64,000 nucleotides of DNA. It comes from Protea cynaroides (taxonomy: Eukaryota > Streptophyta > Magnoliopsida > Proteales > Proteaceae). Made by a program: the position numbers and the translations under genes. The stretch covers positions 141,691,902 through 141,755,901 of the forward strand of contig CM053276.1 of the NCBI GenBank assembly GCA_028583415.1, given 5' to 3'. Below are positions 1-10,576 of this stretch, one piece after another; position 1 is the first letter of the stretch, and every line of letters starts with the position of its first letter. The notes beneath the pieces are model-generated. The model was not told the DNA's origin. It worked only from the letters and a program-made list of their open reading frames with translations, and searched no databases.

Positions 1-54
1 CACATTCTATACAGAGGAAAAATGTCAAATCAAATGTTGCAATTTGTTACGTTG

Positions 55-180
55 GAAATCGTCTCGCCGGTCTACAATCCGAGCGACCTGCAATCACAGA
101 AGTTAAGTAAGTAAGTTGAGCGATTAAACCCCGGGTACACTCCGATGCCTAAGTCAGATTCCTAATGTAAACAGTCAAGA
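55..180. repeat. Possible LTR-like remnant
   Basis: A short stretch with the phrase ccccgggtacactccgatg followed by cctaagtcag. In my recollection this resembles text found in plant LTRs, but no TG/CA ends, primer site or coding remnant accompanies it. From about 180 to 1131 I see only AT-rich DNA, poly-T tracts and the 3' flank of the next gene. Confidence 0.2.
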
Positions 181-1131
181 GATAGCATTCTGTTATCTCC
201 CATTTAGAGAAAGAAGGGAACAATGAGAGAGTTTGAGCATATGAAAAAATTGATAGTGAATAGTGAGATTGTCAATGAGTATTATCTTCAGAGATCTTCA
301 TTTACTTATAGAGATTGGAAAGAAGCATGGAAGTACAAAAACTCATGGAAGTAAATCCAATAGATGATATTTTTCCCCAATAACACAATTTAAATTAAAA
401 CTCAAAAAGATGAGGATGGACAAAAGACATGTCTCTTAATCATTCAGAGATGACAAATTTATGTTTGGTATGCATTTTAGGACAAGAACAAATTTTGAAA
501 TGACAAAATAGTGTTTGACATAAATTCTCAATTTTTAGACCATGGAATGCATTAGGGAACTAAGTCCAAAATGGAATGTGTTTTTTAGCTCATTCTACAA
601 TTTGGAACCAAAACAGAAAGCCTCTCTCTTTTGTCCATTTCTATAGTAATATTAAAATACATTTTCCATTATAAGAATGCATTAGCCTAAGTGAAGGATT
701 TTTTTTTTTAGGTAGAACCTAAGTGAAGGATATTGGACATCTTAAAAAACTAAATAGCATTGAATTACTGTAAAAATATTTTTAATCTAATTCTCACTTA
801 TGGGCAGGTCTTGATGAAAGAAGGGTCACGAACCATCCAAAAGCATATATTTATCATTTTTGTGTGCCTTTTTTTTTTTTTTTTTTTTTTTTGGCGTGTT
901 TATTTAGCGGTGCTAGTTGATCAATTTTAGGCCCCCCTAAAAAAATAAAAAACACACACATAAAACCAAAAACATACTTGCTCTATCCGTGAAGCTGTGG
1001 TACGCTTCAGTGACTCTTTTCAGGGGCCCAAAAAACAATATTTCATCAGTGTTTACAAAACCAAACACCCATACAGAAGCCATGGAATTAAACTCGTATC
1101 AAAGATCAATGTTAGTTTTTTCTGGGCAGCT

Positions 1132-1590
1132 TTATTCGCACCCCTCAAGGATAGTTTCCAGCTTGGGCCTCCAGCTTGTGGGAGAATCAACACTTTCCCA
1201 TGCCCCTTTCTTGTCAAGTCCAGTACAGACTGAGAGTAGCTCCTCCACCGTCACCGTCTTCGACAGCAACTCTTGCAGCTGCTGCTTTGTTATACTTACT
1301 TTTATCTGCTTCTTTTTATGACAGATGAGAGGAAAAGTAGCTGCTGATGAAGGAATAAGATAATACACATTCCCAATCTTCAGCTCATAATCAGACGGCA
1401 GAGACTCATGTTTTGAGGCTTCTTTCGAGATGCCCACATCGCTATAATCGCCCAAAGTCGCCAAGACATCCCTGACTAGAATTGGCGCTCTGTACTCTAG
1501 CATCTTTCCGTCTGATTTCGCAATCCGTATAACTTTGTCAAGCCCTGTGGAAGATCTTAGGGGTCTACAGAGAGTATAGCAGTTTCCCAT
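1132..1590 (-). CDS. PADRE/DUF4228 domain protein
   Basis: Single-exon gene of 152 codons plus stop. The start is the ATG at 1590, giving MGNCYTLCRP; an upstream in-frame TTG is not needed. Gly2 followed by Cys4 and Cys8 is a typical N-myristoylation/acylation context, so membrane anchoring is likely (inference). The body matches the plant PADRE (DUF4228) family: a basic segment, then GKMLEYRAPILVRDVLA around residues 30-50, the LPSDYELKIGNVYYLIP core around residues 67-83, and a variable C-terminus. Length is normal for the family (about 150-200 aa). Members are small plant-specific proteins often induced by pathogens or abiotic stress; their biochemical role is unknown. The ORF is intact and no neighbour suggests a pathway. 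Confidence 0.86.
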   Translation of the reverse strand: MGNCYTLCRPLRSSTGLDKVIRIAKSDGKMLEYRAPILVRDVLATLGDYSDVGISKEASKHESLPSDYELKIGNVYYLIPSSAATFPLICHKKKQIKVSITKQQLQELLSKTVTVEELLSVCTGLDKKGAWESVDSPTSWRPKLETILEGCE

Positions 1591-1761
1591 CAAAGCAATC
1601 AAACGTGGACTGGTTGAAGCCCGGAGGATACTTCTGGCTCTGAGGATAACCAGGGAAGAGGAGAGGAGAAACGTTCAGTAGTATTTTTGGGTTTTGAGGT
1701 GTGAGGTCTGTGAGGAGCTTAGGCAATGGAAGTAGGAAGATGGCATCGTTACATCTATATT

Positions 1762-1774
1762 CTATATTTATATA
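1762..1774 (-). promoter_or_regulatory. Candidate TATA box of the PADRE gene
   Basis: On the minus strand this reads TATATAAATATAG, about 170 bp upstream of the ATG at 1590. Spacing would leave a 5' UTR of roughly 130-140 nt. The placement is plausible, but AT-rich plant DNA gives many such matches. Confidence 0.35.
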
Positions 1775-1799
1775 AGTAATGTTCTCCATTTCTTGTCTC

Positions 1800-2924
1800 C
1801 AAAGTCTGAAGGAAATAATAGAAAATAAATGATGGTTTCTTTAGCTTTTAGTAGGGTTTGTTGGGAGACGGGAGTGGAGGGTTGAGATGTGCCTTTCCGT
1901 TGCGAAGGCCATAATTTCATTCTCTTAAAAAAGGGATTTCTTGAGGTAAATTAAGAAAAGATAATGTAAAGAGCTAGAGAGATAATTAAAGAGATTTGCT
2001 GAGGATTGTTAAAAGAAAAGGAAGGTAAAGTTGTCAACACGCATGCAACAGGGGTCGGCTAGTGGAATGTGGCGCAATGGCATTGCTCATCAATGAGGGG
2101 CTGAGGCTGTGTTTGGCATACATTTTTTTGAATGAATGCATTTTTTGAATGTATTCTTAAAATTAGATGAGACTGGGTTCAAGAGCAAAATTTAGGACTG
2201 GAATTTGTAGAGTAAATCCGTGGCCGTTCAATGATTTTTTAGGTTGAAGGAAAATCTTATCTTCAGAGGCAGGCAGACAGGGAGGTTCGTGATCATCCAC
2301 CATTAGTCTTATCTGATCCAGCATATGAACAAGATGATCTGAGTTCGGAGAATCGGGACTGTGGGTATTGTTCGGGAATCCGAACGAATCCAACATGAAA
2401 TAGCTGTAAAGCAATTTAATGTAAAACCAAATCTTCCAATGAGAGTGGGGAAGTTAAAAAGAGAGAACGAAAGATCCAAGCCAAATTGTGGATTTGTCTG
2501 TTTCATTTTTACGCTGCCCACTTGATAAGTGGGTTTTCAGTGGGAGAATAAACACCGTTAGGGTAGCAATAGGCTCGGGTCGGATTTTATTTTTTACAAC
2601 CTTAGTCTAACCTTGAGTCATCTTAGCTGGATCCAAGCCCGGCCCTAATTCAAAGCCTGAAAAATTCAATCCTAACCCGTGTTCAGAGCTGGGCTAACCC
2701 TAATTGGACCTTACAATAGGAAAGAAGAAGAAAGATGCAGAGGTTTGGCCCACGCTAAGGAGGAAAAAAAGGGATGATAGAGTTGGGACGGACCAACCTT
2801 AACTCAAGGCTGAAAATTCTTAATTCTAACCTATGCTCAAGGCATGATATCTCTGCCCAATTCCTATTTGAACTCAAGCTGACAGAGTCAAACTTGCAAT
2901 ACTAGACAGTGCCACCTTATAGTA
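1800..2924. other. Intergenic DNA, no supported gene
   Basis: I see no coding region with family similarity. The phrase gtgtttggcatacatt near 2108 recurs in similar form near 465 and 13406, and may be the end of a dispersed MITE. A region from about 2560 rich in gggctcgggtc-like phrases looks like decayed repeat. Short minus-strand frames at 2163-2521 have no recognisable domain. Confidence 0.4.
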
Positions 2925-3500
2925 AAAAATAACGGTGCAATATTTGCACCAAAATCATTTATCGAAATCAGATTAAACCATTTACACTGGAACCAAGAGA
3001 TCATTTAGTAATCGATTCGATTTTGGTTTGAAATATAACACCATTTACCTGATCAGTTTGATTCAGTTTGAAACCGTTTAAATCGACAGGTTTCACTAAC
3101 TAGAACCGATTAAACCGAATAGAATGTGAACCGTTTAATTCTCTAAAAGTTAAACTAATAAATCATAATCTCATTAGTCATTCCATATTAATAATTTAAT
3201 ATTTTATTTTCCCAAGACCTTAACCCCAACCCCAACCCTAATCCCAAATAATATATTATTTTTCCAAGACCCAACTCTAATTCCCAAAAATCTAAACCAT
3301 AAAACTAAAATGAAAAAACATAATAGACATTAGTGATTAGGTATAACAACAATCTCATTCTTTAGAATCGCGACTCTCTCCTTCCTACTTGAACTTTTTC
3401 ATTTTTTTTAATGAAAAATCGATCAATAATCGATGCGTTAAATCGTTTATAAATCGCAAGCAAAACCAATTAATAAAAAATCATTTAAAAACTGATACTA
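2925..3500. repeat. AT-rich decayed repeat with aaccgtttaa phrases
   Basis: Many short permutations of aaccgtttaa, cggtttaaac and aatcgattcg occur here. The same texture appears in the hAT-like element at 39274-40017 and at 63468-63934. It directly abuts the truncated retrotransposon RT. No clear terminal repeats are visible, so the class is inferred from resemblance only. Confidence 0.35.
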
Positions 3501-3502
3501 CT

Positions 3503-4405
3503 GGGCATGAGCTGCTATCGTTTTTAGATGCATACTCTGGGTATAACTAAATAAAAATGGCTAAAGAAGACGAGAAGAACATAGTCTTCATCACTAGCAA
3601 GGATACATACTGTTATACTGTGATGCCTTTTAGGCTCAAGAATGTGGGAGCAACCTATCAGAGACTCATCAACAAAGTGTTCGAGAAGCAGATCGATCGA
3701 AACATGAAAGTGTATGTAGATGACTTCTTAGTCAAGATAACAAAAGCGTCTGACCATCTGAAAGATCTCAATGAGGTATTCGAGGTGGTTTGGAGGAATT
3801 TCATGCTCCTTAATCCCTCAAAGTGTACTTTCGGTGTGTAGTCTGGAAAGTTTTTTGGGTTTATGGTATCACAAAGAAGAATTGAGGCTAACCCAGCTAA
3901 GATCGAGACCATCCAAAGTATGAAATCCCTGACAACTCTGAAGCAAGTATAAGTGCTCATAGGATGGATCGCAGCGTTGGGAAGATTCGTGTCAAGATCT
4001 ACTGATCGGTGCCTCCTATTCTTTAAGACTCTTAAGGGATCCAAAGCTTTCGAATGGACAACAGAATGTGAGGAAGCATTTCAGAGTCTGAAGAGGTACT
4101 TATCTTCTCCTTCATTGTTCGTGAAGCCGGAGATAGGAGACAACCTGCTACTCTATCTGGCGGTTTTCCCTTGTGCAGTCAGTGGGGTGTTGATCAAGGA
4201 GATCGACAAGGTGCAACATCCTATTTATTACATCAGCAAGGTGTTACTCGATGCAAAGACCAGGTATCAATCTATAAAAAAATTAGCCTTAGTCGTGGTC
4301 ACTTCTGCTAGGAAAACTCGCCCCTACTTCCAATCTCACTCTATCACTATCCTCACGGATCGATCCTTGAGTAAGTTTCTCTCTAGAGCATATGTGTCAG
4401 GTTGA
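3503..4405 (+). pseudogene. Retroelement reverse transcriptase and RNase H (broken)
   Basis: The reading begins at the RT phrase SFLDAYSGYN and meets a stop at once where the family has Gln (NQIKM becomes N-stop-IKM). It continues through CYTVMPFRLKN and GATYQRLINKVF to the catalytic YVDD box near 3714-3725, which is intact. A stop follows TFGV (3839). The frame resumes at about 3953 in the RT connection/RNase H region (FEWTTECEEAFQSLKRYL, then HPIYYISKVLLDAKTRY and ILTDRSL), ending at a stop at 4405. It encodes the polymerase core of the Tat-like element and is non-functional. Confidence 0.85.
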
Positions 4406-4569
4406 ATGATCAACTGGGCGGTCGAGCCCTAGACAACCATCAAAGCCCAAGCATTGACAGATTTCCTAATAGAGAGTATTCTGCCAGACGGAGAAGAAGA
4501 AGGATCGAATGCTGAAAGGGCACTTGAGGAAGCTAGGGTCAAGATTTTCTGGGTCCTAATGAACTTTCC

Positions 4570-5060
4570 TGGGTCATGTACATAAATGGAGCTTCAAACA
4601 AGGAAGATGCTGGAGCAGATATTGTTTTCATCACTCCTGAGGGATTCAAGGCACTGACATCAGTGTGTTTTGGTTTCTCAACAACCAACAATGTGGCAGA
4701 GTATGAGGCCATGGTTGCTAGACTTAAGCTAGCCAAGAAACTTACAGTGAAACACCTGCTGGTTCATGGAGACTCTCAAGTGGTCGTACAATAAGTAACG
4801 GGGGTCTATGAAGCACGATAAGAACATCTAGCCAAATACTCCTGGTGAAACAACTGATCGAGCCCTTGGAGAAGTTTGATATGCTCTGCATACCCAAAGA
4901 CTAGAATACAGAAGTGGATGCCCTTTTCCAGTTAAGGTCAAACGATCTAAGCAGTTTCGACATGCCAGTTTATGTTGAACATTTTCGTCAATGAAGCACC
5001 GACCCAGTTGTTGAAGTTATGCTCGTGGACATCGAGCCTTACTGGATGGATCCTCTACTC
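4570..5060 (+). pseudogene. Second RNase H-like domain of the Tat-like element (broken)
   Basis: The frame from 4576 reads MYINGASNKEDAGADIVF, then NNVAEYEAMVARLKLAKKL and LLVHGDSQVVVQ, then a stop at 4794. This is the archaeal-type RNase H (aRNH) block that Tat-lineage elements carry in addition to the usual gypsy RNase H. The acidic positions (NGAS in place of the usual DGAS, the E in AEYEA, and GDS) are those of the catalytic set; the first Asp appears as Asn. Downstream sequence to about 5060 is frameshifted. Confidence 0.7.
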
Positions 5061-5089
5061 ACTTATTTAAGAAAAAATATATTATCGTA

Positions 5090-5760
5090 AGACAAAAAGG
5101 AGCCCGACGTATACAGGCCCAGGCGGAATCGTACGTCATTCATGATGATGTACTCTACAAGAAATCTCATACTCTACCTTTACTCCGGTGCATCCCCGCA
5201 AAGGTATACGAGGGGATCTATGGAGCTCATCAGTGCGGATGCACCATGTGTTTCAAGATCATCCGAATGGATTACCATTGACCCCATATGATGAAGGACT
5301 GTGAGCGACGCGCCAAGACCTGTGAACCGTGTCAGAAGCATGCCACCATGTCCTACTGCCCATGTGCCCAACTGCAGCCCATCCCAGCATCAATTTCATT
5401 TGCAGTCTGGGGTATGGATATCCTGGGACCATTCCCACAAGTGAAAGGACAACTCCAATATATTGTGGCAATTGACTACTTCACTAAATGGATTTAAGTG
5501 AAGATAATGGCAAGAGTTATCGCCCTTAAAGTAGTGAAGTTATTTAGACTTGATGTACTCAACAAGTATGAGATCCCGCAAGTATTGATTACTGACAATG
5601 GTCCACAGTTCTCAAGTCAAGTCTTTCAAAAATTCTGTCGTGACCATCGTATTGGTCATAGATTTATATCAGTGACACATCCGGAGGCTAATGGGCAGAC
5701 GAAAATCACTAATCGTACCTTGCTACATGGCTTAGCCTGAAGAGTGAAAGAGAAAAGAAA
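5090..5760 (+). pseudogene. Integrase of the Tat-like element (broken; catalytic Glu lost)
   Basis: Zinc-finger remnants (H residues near 5230-5280, then CEPCQKHA near 5321-5344) precede the core. WGMDILGPFPQVKGQLQYI carries the first Asp and ITDNGPQF near 5588-5611 the second. Thirty-five residues later, where the D,D35E motif requires Glu in the family phrase NGQvE, the sequence reads NGQTKITNRT, so Lys replaces Glu. A TAA at 5495-5497 splits the core. C-terminal text up to about 6240 is further broken. Confidence 0.8.
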
Positions 5761-6302
5761 GTAATGGGCTCAAGAGTTACCCAGTGTAGTCTGGTTATAT
5801 CGAACCACAGAAAGAACTGCCACAGGAGCCCTCCTTTCAAGCTTGTTTTTCGTTCAGAAACTGTTATCCCAGTCGAAGTGGTGGAAAAAAGCTATCAGGT
5901 GATGAACTTCAATGAAGATACCAACAAGGATATCCTGCTCATGGACCTTGACTTTCTAGAAGATTTCCATGAGACTGCTCGACTACACATAGCAGCATAA
6001 AACAATCCAGTATTACAACTCTAGAGTGAAGGAGAATTTATTTCAAGTGGGTGACTTGGTTCTACCCTCGACGGCTGTAACTGAGCCCACTCAGCAATGT
6101 AAGCTAACTCCAAACTGGAAAGGGTCGTATATAGTCCAAAGGCTACTAGGCTAAGGTCGTATCACCTGGAGACAATGGGTGGATCGATCATACCGCGCAC
6201 ATGACATTCTAAGAACCTTAGAAGATACTATGTATAAGGCCTTTCTCTTATTCAATGAAAAACTCTTTCCCATCTAGAGTTCTCTCTGTTTGAGTAAGTA
6301 GA

Positions 6303-6355
6303 TAGCCTTAGTCGAAGACTAAGCCCATATACTTATGGGTAGTCTTTGACTTTGG
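6303..6355 (+). repeat. Left copy of 54-bp repeat flanking the minisatellite
   Basis: Begins tagccttagtc and ends gactttgg. A close copy lies at 6866-6919 on the other side of the tandem array, in the same orientation. Each copy contains a small hairpin (gccttagtc... agactaag). Confidence 0.75.
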
Positions 6356-6371
6356 CTCAGAAAAAAGGGGG

Positions 6372-6862
6372 AGCCTAAGAGTCTTGAAAAAAAAAGGCCT
6401 CAAGGTCTCGAAAAGAAAAGGCCTCAGGGTCTCGAAAAGAAAAGGCCTAAGGGTCTAGAAAAGAAAAGGCCTAAGGGTCTCGAAAAGAAAAAGCCTAAGG
6501 GTCTCGCAAAGAAAAAGCCTCAGGGTTTCGAAAAGAAAAAGCCTCAGGATTTTGAAAGGAAAAGGCCTAAGGGTCTCGAAAAGAAAAGGCCTAAGGGTCT
6601 CGAAAAGAAAATGCCTCAGGGTCTCGAAAAGAAAAAGCCTTAGGGTCTCGAAAAGAAAAGGCCTCAGGGTCTCCAAAAAAAAAAGGCCTCAGGGTCTCCA
6701 AAAGAAAAGGTCTAAGGGTCTCGCAAAGAAAATGCCTTAGGGTCTAGAAAAAAAAAGCCTAAAGGTCTCGAAACGAAAAGGCCTAAGGATCTCGAAAAGA
6801 CAAAGCCTAAGGGTCTCGAAAGGAAAAGGCCTACGGGTCTCGAAAAGGACAAAGTCTATGGG
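6372..6862 (+). repeat. 24-bp minisatellite array, about 20 units
   Basis: Unit of 24 bp with consensus ggcctaagggtctcgaaaag followed by aaaa; units vary at one to three positions (tca/taa, gaaaag/caaaga). As 24 is divisible by three, both strands show artificial open frames with an 8-residue period; these are not genes. The array lies in the 3' untranslated region of the Tat-like element. Plant Tat elements are known for hypervariable tandem repeats there, some of which seed genomic satellites. Confidence 0.9.
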
Positions 6863-6865
6863 TCT

Positions 6866-6919
6866 TAGCCTTAGTCAAAGACTAAGCCCATCGACTTAAG
6901 GGGTAGTCTTTGTCTTTGG
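6866..6919 (+). repeat. Right copy of 54-bp repeat flanking the minisatellite
   Basis: Near-copy of 6303-6355 (tagccttagtcaaagactaa ... gtctttgg). The pair brackets the 24-bp array. A further 34-bp direct duplication lies just downstream at about 6990-7057 (unit core gttgtaagtagagca, then cactattagacaa). Confidence 0.75.
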
Positions 6920-7299
6920 TTCTAAAAGAGAAGGCCCATAACTTCTTCTATTCTGATCGATCTTTCATAGTCCTTTGATTCTGTCTAATAGTTGTAAGTA
7001 GAGCATAGCACTATTAGACAAAAGTTGTAAGTAGAGCACAGCACTATTAGACAAAGGGATAGTAGTGGTAAATATTACGTGATTGCAAAGTATTGGTCAC
7101 ACAAAATGTAGAGGAAAAAATATTACATTGACACCAATACTTATAGGAAAAAAATGCCCTTACAAAAAAAAAAAAAAAAAAAAAAGAAGTGACCAAGGGG
7201 CTTACAAAAAAAAAAAAAATGCTCTTTGTTCAGTCTTGTCCCTTGGGAGGGATGTTTGTGGGAGATTCTGGTGGGAAGGTGTATGTCGAAGGTGTCTCT

Positions 7300-8985
7300 G
7301 AAGGCGTTGTCTCTAGCCAAGGCTTGGGCCATCTCAGCCTGTAACCTGTTGTTCTCTACTGATAGATTTGCCTTCTCCCTTATCAGTACATCACGGGCCT
7401 CTTGAAGGCCCTTAACCTCCTACTCTAGTTGATTGTTGAGGGTGGTCGTTGCACCAAGCTGACCCAACAAGACTTCATTAGACAGTCGCACCTCGGCCAA
7501 CTCTTTCTGGGTTGTCTCGAAGACTGTGGCAAGGGTGGTGAACTGCTCGTCGAGCCTCCTGTACTTGCTTTTCTCATCGAAAAGCCACCTCCGGTTCAAT
7601 TCAAGAGATGCCTCTGCGGATAGCCGTCTTATTTCAGCATCATTGGTTAGGTCATCTACTTCTTTGGCGCAGGCCTCGGCGTCATCCCTTTCTTATTCAA
7701 CAACCTCCAGTTCAGATGATAGAGTATCCCTCTCCTCGACCCACGTCTGCTCTACCTCTATTCGAGCCAATATGGCAGCATCCCGATCGCAAAATGCCTG
7801 GTCGCGCTCTGCCAAGGTTGTCGAATGAAGGTCTCGACTCTGTTGTGACAAGGCCTGTAACTCCTTGAGTTTGCGTATGGTGCCCACTAAGGTTTTCTGA
7901 TAGTAGTTAGTGCTGCACATCAATTGCAAAATATACCGAAGAGGGGCGATGGGAACATCTGGGATACTGGTCGTCGATAAGATCAGAAAAGCGCTGCTTG
8001 AGAGACTGACAGGAGTAAAGTGGATGGTCGTGTCTGACGGAGAGATAAACTATAGTGATTGAGGCCCTGCTGGGATCCTCTAGAGAATATCTTGGGGGGT
8101 ATCATCGGGGTAAATTATCCTTGGACCCTCAGGGGTAATATTTCTCCTCTTCGACCGGCGTAAAGTCTCTGAGACTGTGGCTTGGTCGTCATCTTTTACA
8201 AAAAATGAAAAACACAAGTGCTCAGAAATATATTCGAAAGATTAAAATAGAAGAATGGAACTGAAAGGATAGAGAGATAGTTCAGAACTTACCATCCTCG
8301 GGGATGTCAATGATCGGAGGGACAAAAGGCTCCTTTGTCGAGGCTGGAGGGTTGAAAGCTTGGGAAGAAGATGGCTCACCCACTGGTTCGGGTTCAATGG
8401 AGAAATCGACCTCGGCTACGGGGTCGAAAGATGGGACTACTTCCTCTGAAAGTGGTGAGGGAATCTCTGTGGGAAGGGCGAGAGCTACATCAGCGGGCTC
8501 AGATCCTTGTACTGGATTGCTCTCCCTCTTTCTTTTACTCTCTGAAGGGTCTTCGTCTCAAGCGAGGTTAAGACAGGAGCGACCCTTATAGCTGAGGGGT
8601 CGATGAACTGCCATAGGTTACCAATGGAAAAGGCAGACATGCCCATCAAACTATGTCCTATTCCACTATGGCACCAAAAAATTTCTCTTTCCAATGGGGG
8701 ACAGAGGAAGTAGTGGACTCGATCATCAGGGAAACTTCCTCTAAGAATCGGCGGAAGAAATAATATGTCTCGCTGAGCTCGGTTGAGTTGGGGCCAGACT
8801 CCTAAGATCTCGAACACAAGGGGATGGCAAGGGAAACAGAAATCAGACAAGAACATGTTATAATTTACCACCATCCTATGGGAGTAGGGGTGGCTGGCTC
8901 GATCTCCTTTGTTCGGAGTTATCAACTCAACGGATTCAGGGACGAGAAAAGATGCCCTAAGTTCCTAAATTTTGGCCTTGGTCAT
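7300..8985 (-). pseudogene. Antisense extra ORF of the Tat-like element (broken)
   Basis: Read on the minus strand, the probable ATG is at 8985 with an in-frame TAG seven codons in. The frame then runs through ELITPNKGDRASHPY, FCFPCHPLVFEILGVWPQLN and GNLWQFIDPSAIRVAPVLTS, which resembles the plant 'putative gypsy-type transposon' proteins (PF04195-like, from memory). A frameshift near 8545 moves the reading to ESNPVQGSEPADVALALP, which stays open to 8293. A GT donor there (GATG|gtaagt) and an AG acceptor at 8193-8194 define a 100-bp intron, after which DDDQATVSETLRRSKRRN continues. A later segment (7929-7693) is Gln/Glu/Arg-rich and coiled-coil-like. Function of these proteins is unknown. 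Confidence 0.65.
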
Positions 8986-9487
8986 TATGGGCTTCAATGT
9001 AGAAGCCACACAGTGAGGGCCAACTGAACAAGAAACATCAGAGGGAGGGCTCTCAGGGTTAACACTTGAGCTACCTTCACCCTGTGTAGATCATTGAAGT
9101 TGTGATCAACGCAGAATGGGTTCAGAAGGGTGACTAATCGCGGCTTTATCGCATACCATGACTGGTTAAAATGTCAAGAATCTAAAATAAGAAAGCTCGA
9201 GACTTACTCTAAAAGCAGGAAAGTCACCGAAAATTCTTCGCGAAGGAGAAGAAGTGCCCCTCACAAGAACGAATGCACCAAGCGAAAAGTCTAAGGAAGA
9301 AAAAATGCAAAAAAAGCACTATAGATGATAATATGTGAGGAAGAAGAAGAGTGGAGTAGGCGAGATTTTATAAGTTTGCAAACAAGTGGGTCCCATCTGG
9401 CAAACATGATGGCTTCAAGCAGTGCAACTGTCAATCAAGCTGTGGACTTGACGTTTTATCAAGGAAACGACATGTGGACAGTCACGA

Positions 9488-9507
9488 TTGATGAAAAATG
9501 AGGGGGA
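9488..9507 (+). other. Candidate polypurine tract of the Tat-like element
   Basis: The purine-rich run gatgaaaaatgagggggat lies about 500 bp beyond the antisense ORF start and is followed by ttagcatcgatag, which resembles the start of Tat-type LTRs (TGTTAGCATC-like) with the initial TG lost. It would prime plus-strand synthesis and mark the 3' LTR boundary. Confidence 0.4.
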
Positions 9508-10010
9508 TTAGCATCGATAGTTTAAAGTGATGGTCCGATCGGGTAAGGAACGCTACCATGCGCATTTAGTTGGAGACAGCTCAGGCCGTTACGAAACGTT
9601 ACAAACGTTACAAAGAAAATGTAGGCGTTTAAGTCCTCAATAAGTACGAGAAAAGGTGGCATCAAACCATGCTTATAAGAGTTCATTCACACGATCACGG
9701 CAGATCCATTATTTCGAGGATCCTCTCCTCCCAGGGGTTTGGGAGGAGAGTCGGCTCTCACCAGTCGATGCCCGACACGTGGGTGTCAGCTGCATCTGAG
9801 CCCTCCATCTGAGCCGGTGCGTAAGTCGACACCCCCTGTTGGCTCCCCTTATCAACTCTGATGAAAGACTCGAGTTCAGCTTACACTCAGGTATCAAGCA
9901 CCAGTTGGTGGGAGTAGACTCTCCTCCCGAACCCTTGGGAGGAGAGGATTTGAATCCTAATTTCGTAGGACCGGCGGCTGGGAAAATGACTTCAACTTGA
10001 CGTGCCTTGT
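9508..10010 (+). repeat. Probable partial 3' LTR of the Tat-like element
   Basis: Begins after the candidate polypurine tract, contains a TATA-like cttataagag near 9671 and LTR-like text (gaccggcggctgg) after the MITE. It is interrupted by the foldback element at 9718-9957. No second LTR is available for comparison, so the right end is uncertain. Confidence 0.4.
9718..9957. mobile_element. Foldback Mutator-type MITE, copy 1
   Basis: Terminal inverted repeats of about 33 bp: ggatcctctcctcccagggg at the left against ctcccgaacccttgggagga and ggatttgaatcc at the right. Each TIR is itself partly palindromic. Flanks are ttatttcga (9709-9717) and taatttcgt (9958-9966), a 9-bp target duplication matching at 7 of 9. 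The interior has the GC-rich phrase gatgcccgacacgtggg shared with other copies. No coding capacity. Confidence 0.75.
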
Positions 10011-10576
10011 TCCGTCAAGTTATGATATCTTATGTCATGATGTTCTGTGGACTGCGTAAAGTATGCAAGGGTCTGGAATCTGGATGGGAGTCATGATTTC
10101 ATCAAGCCTAATGAATCTTGAGCAACCCATTAGCTTTGTGTTTGGGGTTCTCCTTATCCTATTTTATAAATTTGTAAGTTTCAATGATGTTGACGCCCTA
10201 TCTTATTTATATTCTAGATTAGATTAAAATTAAAAATTATTTAAGGTTAATTCATATCACTCCTATCCTGTCTCACATTGTGCGAACTTCTTTCCCCTTT
10301 TCTTCGCTTCCCCCTTTTTGTAGTGGAAGTCTTATTGGACAGATAAATAATTATGACAAGAAAATATATACTGTACCGCACATATGGACCCATGTATTTT
10401 AAAATTGGATCCGTAGGAACATCAATTCTGTCATCTTATGTATAAAAAGTGTCCATGGATGGTTGAGCCAATTGGACCCATGTAGTTACAGACTCGGCCA
10501 GTTAAATGGTTGAACCAACTGAACTATCTTATGATAGGGTCGCGGTCAGGATTTTTTGTAAGTTAAAACCACGTCA

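Larger units (their letters stand above)
3503..10010 (+). mobile_element. Truncated, decayed Tat-like Ty3/gypsy retrotransposon
   Basis: Order along the plus strand: reverse transcriptase, RNase H, a second RNase H-like block, integrase, tandem-repeat region, antisense extra ORF, possible polypurine tract and part of a 3' LTR. Two successive RNase H domains before integrase, a long 3' region with tandem repeats and an extra antisense ORF are all traits of the plant Tat lineage (Retand/Ogre/Grande-like). gag, protease, the N-terminal part of RT and the 5' LTR are missing, because the match starts abruptly in the RT motif LLSFLDAYSGYN at 3503. Stops and frameshifts interrupt every domain, so it cannot move autonomously. 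A foldback MITE (9718-9957) sits within the apparent 3' LTR. Confidence 0.82.

Noticed and set aside
6455..6740. Open frames of 62-73 codons with an 8-residue period on both strands
   Set aside because: They follow from a 24-bp tandem repeat, a multiple of three; no start context or family similarity.
6303..6919. CRISPR-like array
   Set aside because: The units are contiguous with no unique spacers, and the context is a plant retrotransposon.
8304..8591. 95-codon plus-strand Gly/Ser-rich frame
   Set aside because: It is the shadow of the antisense retroelement ORF, which has the family similarity.
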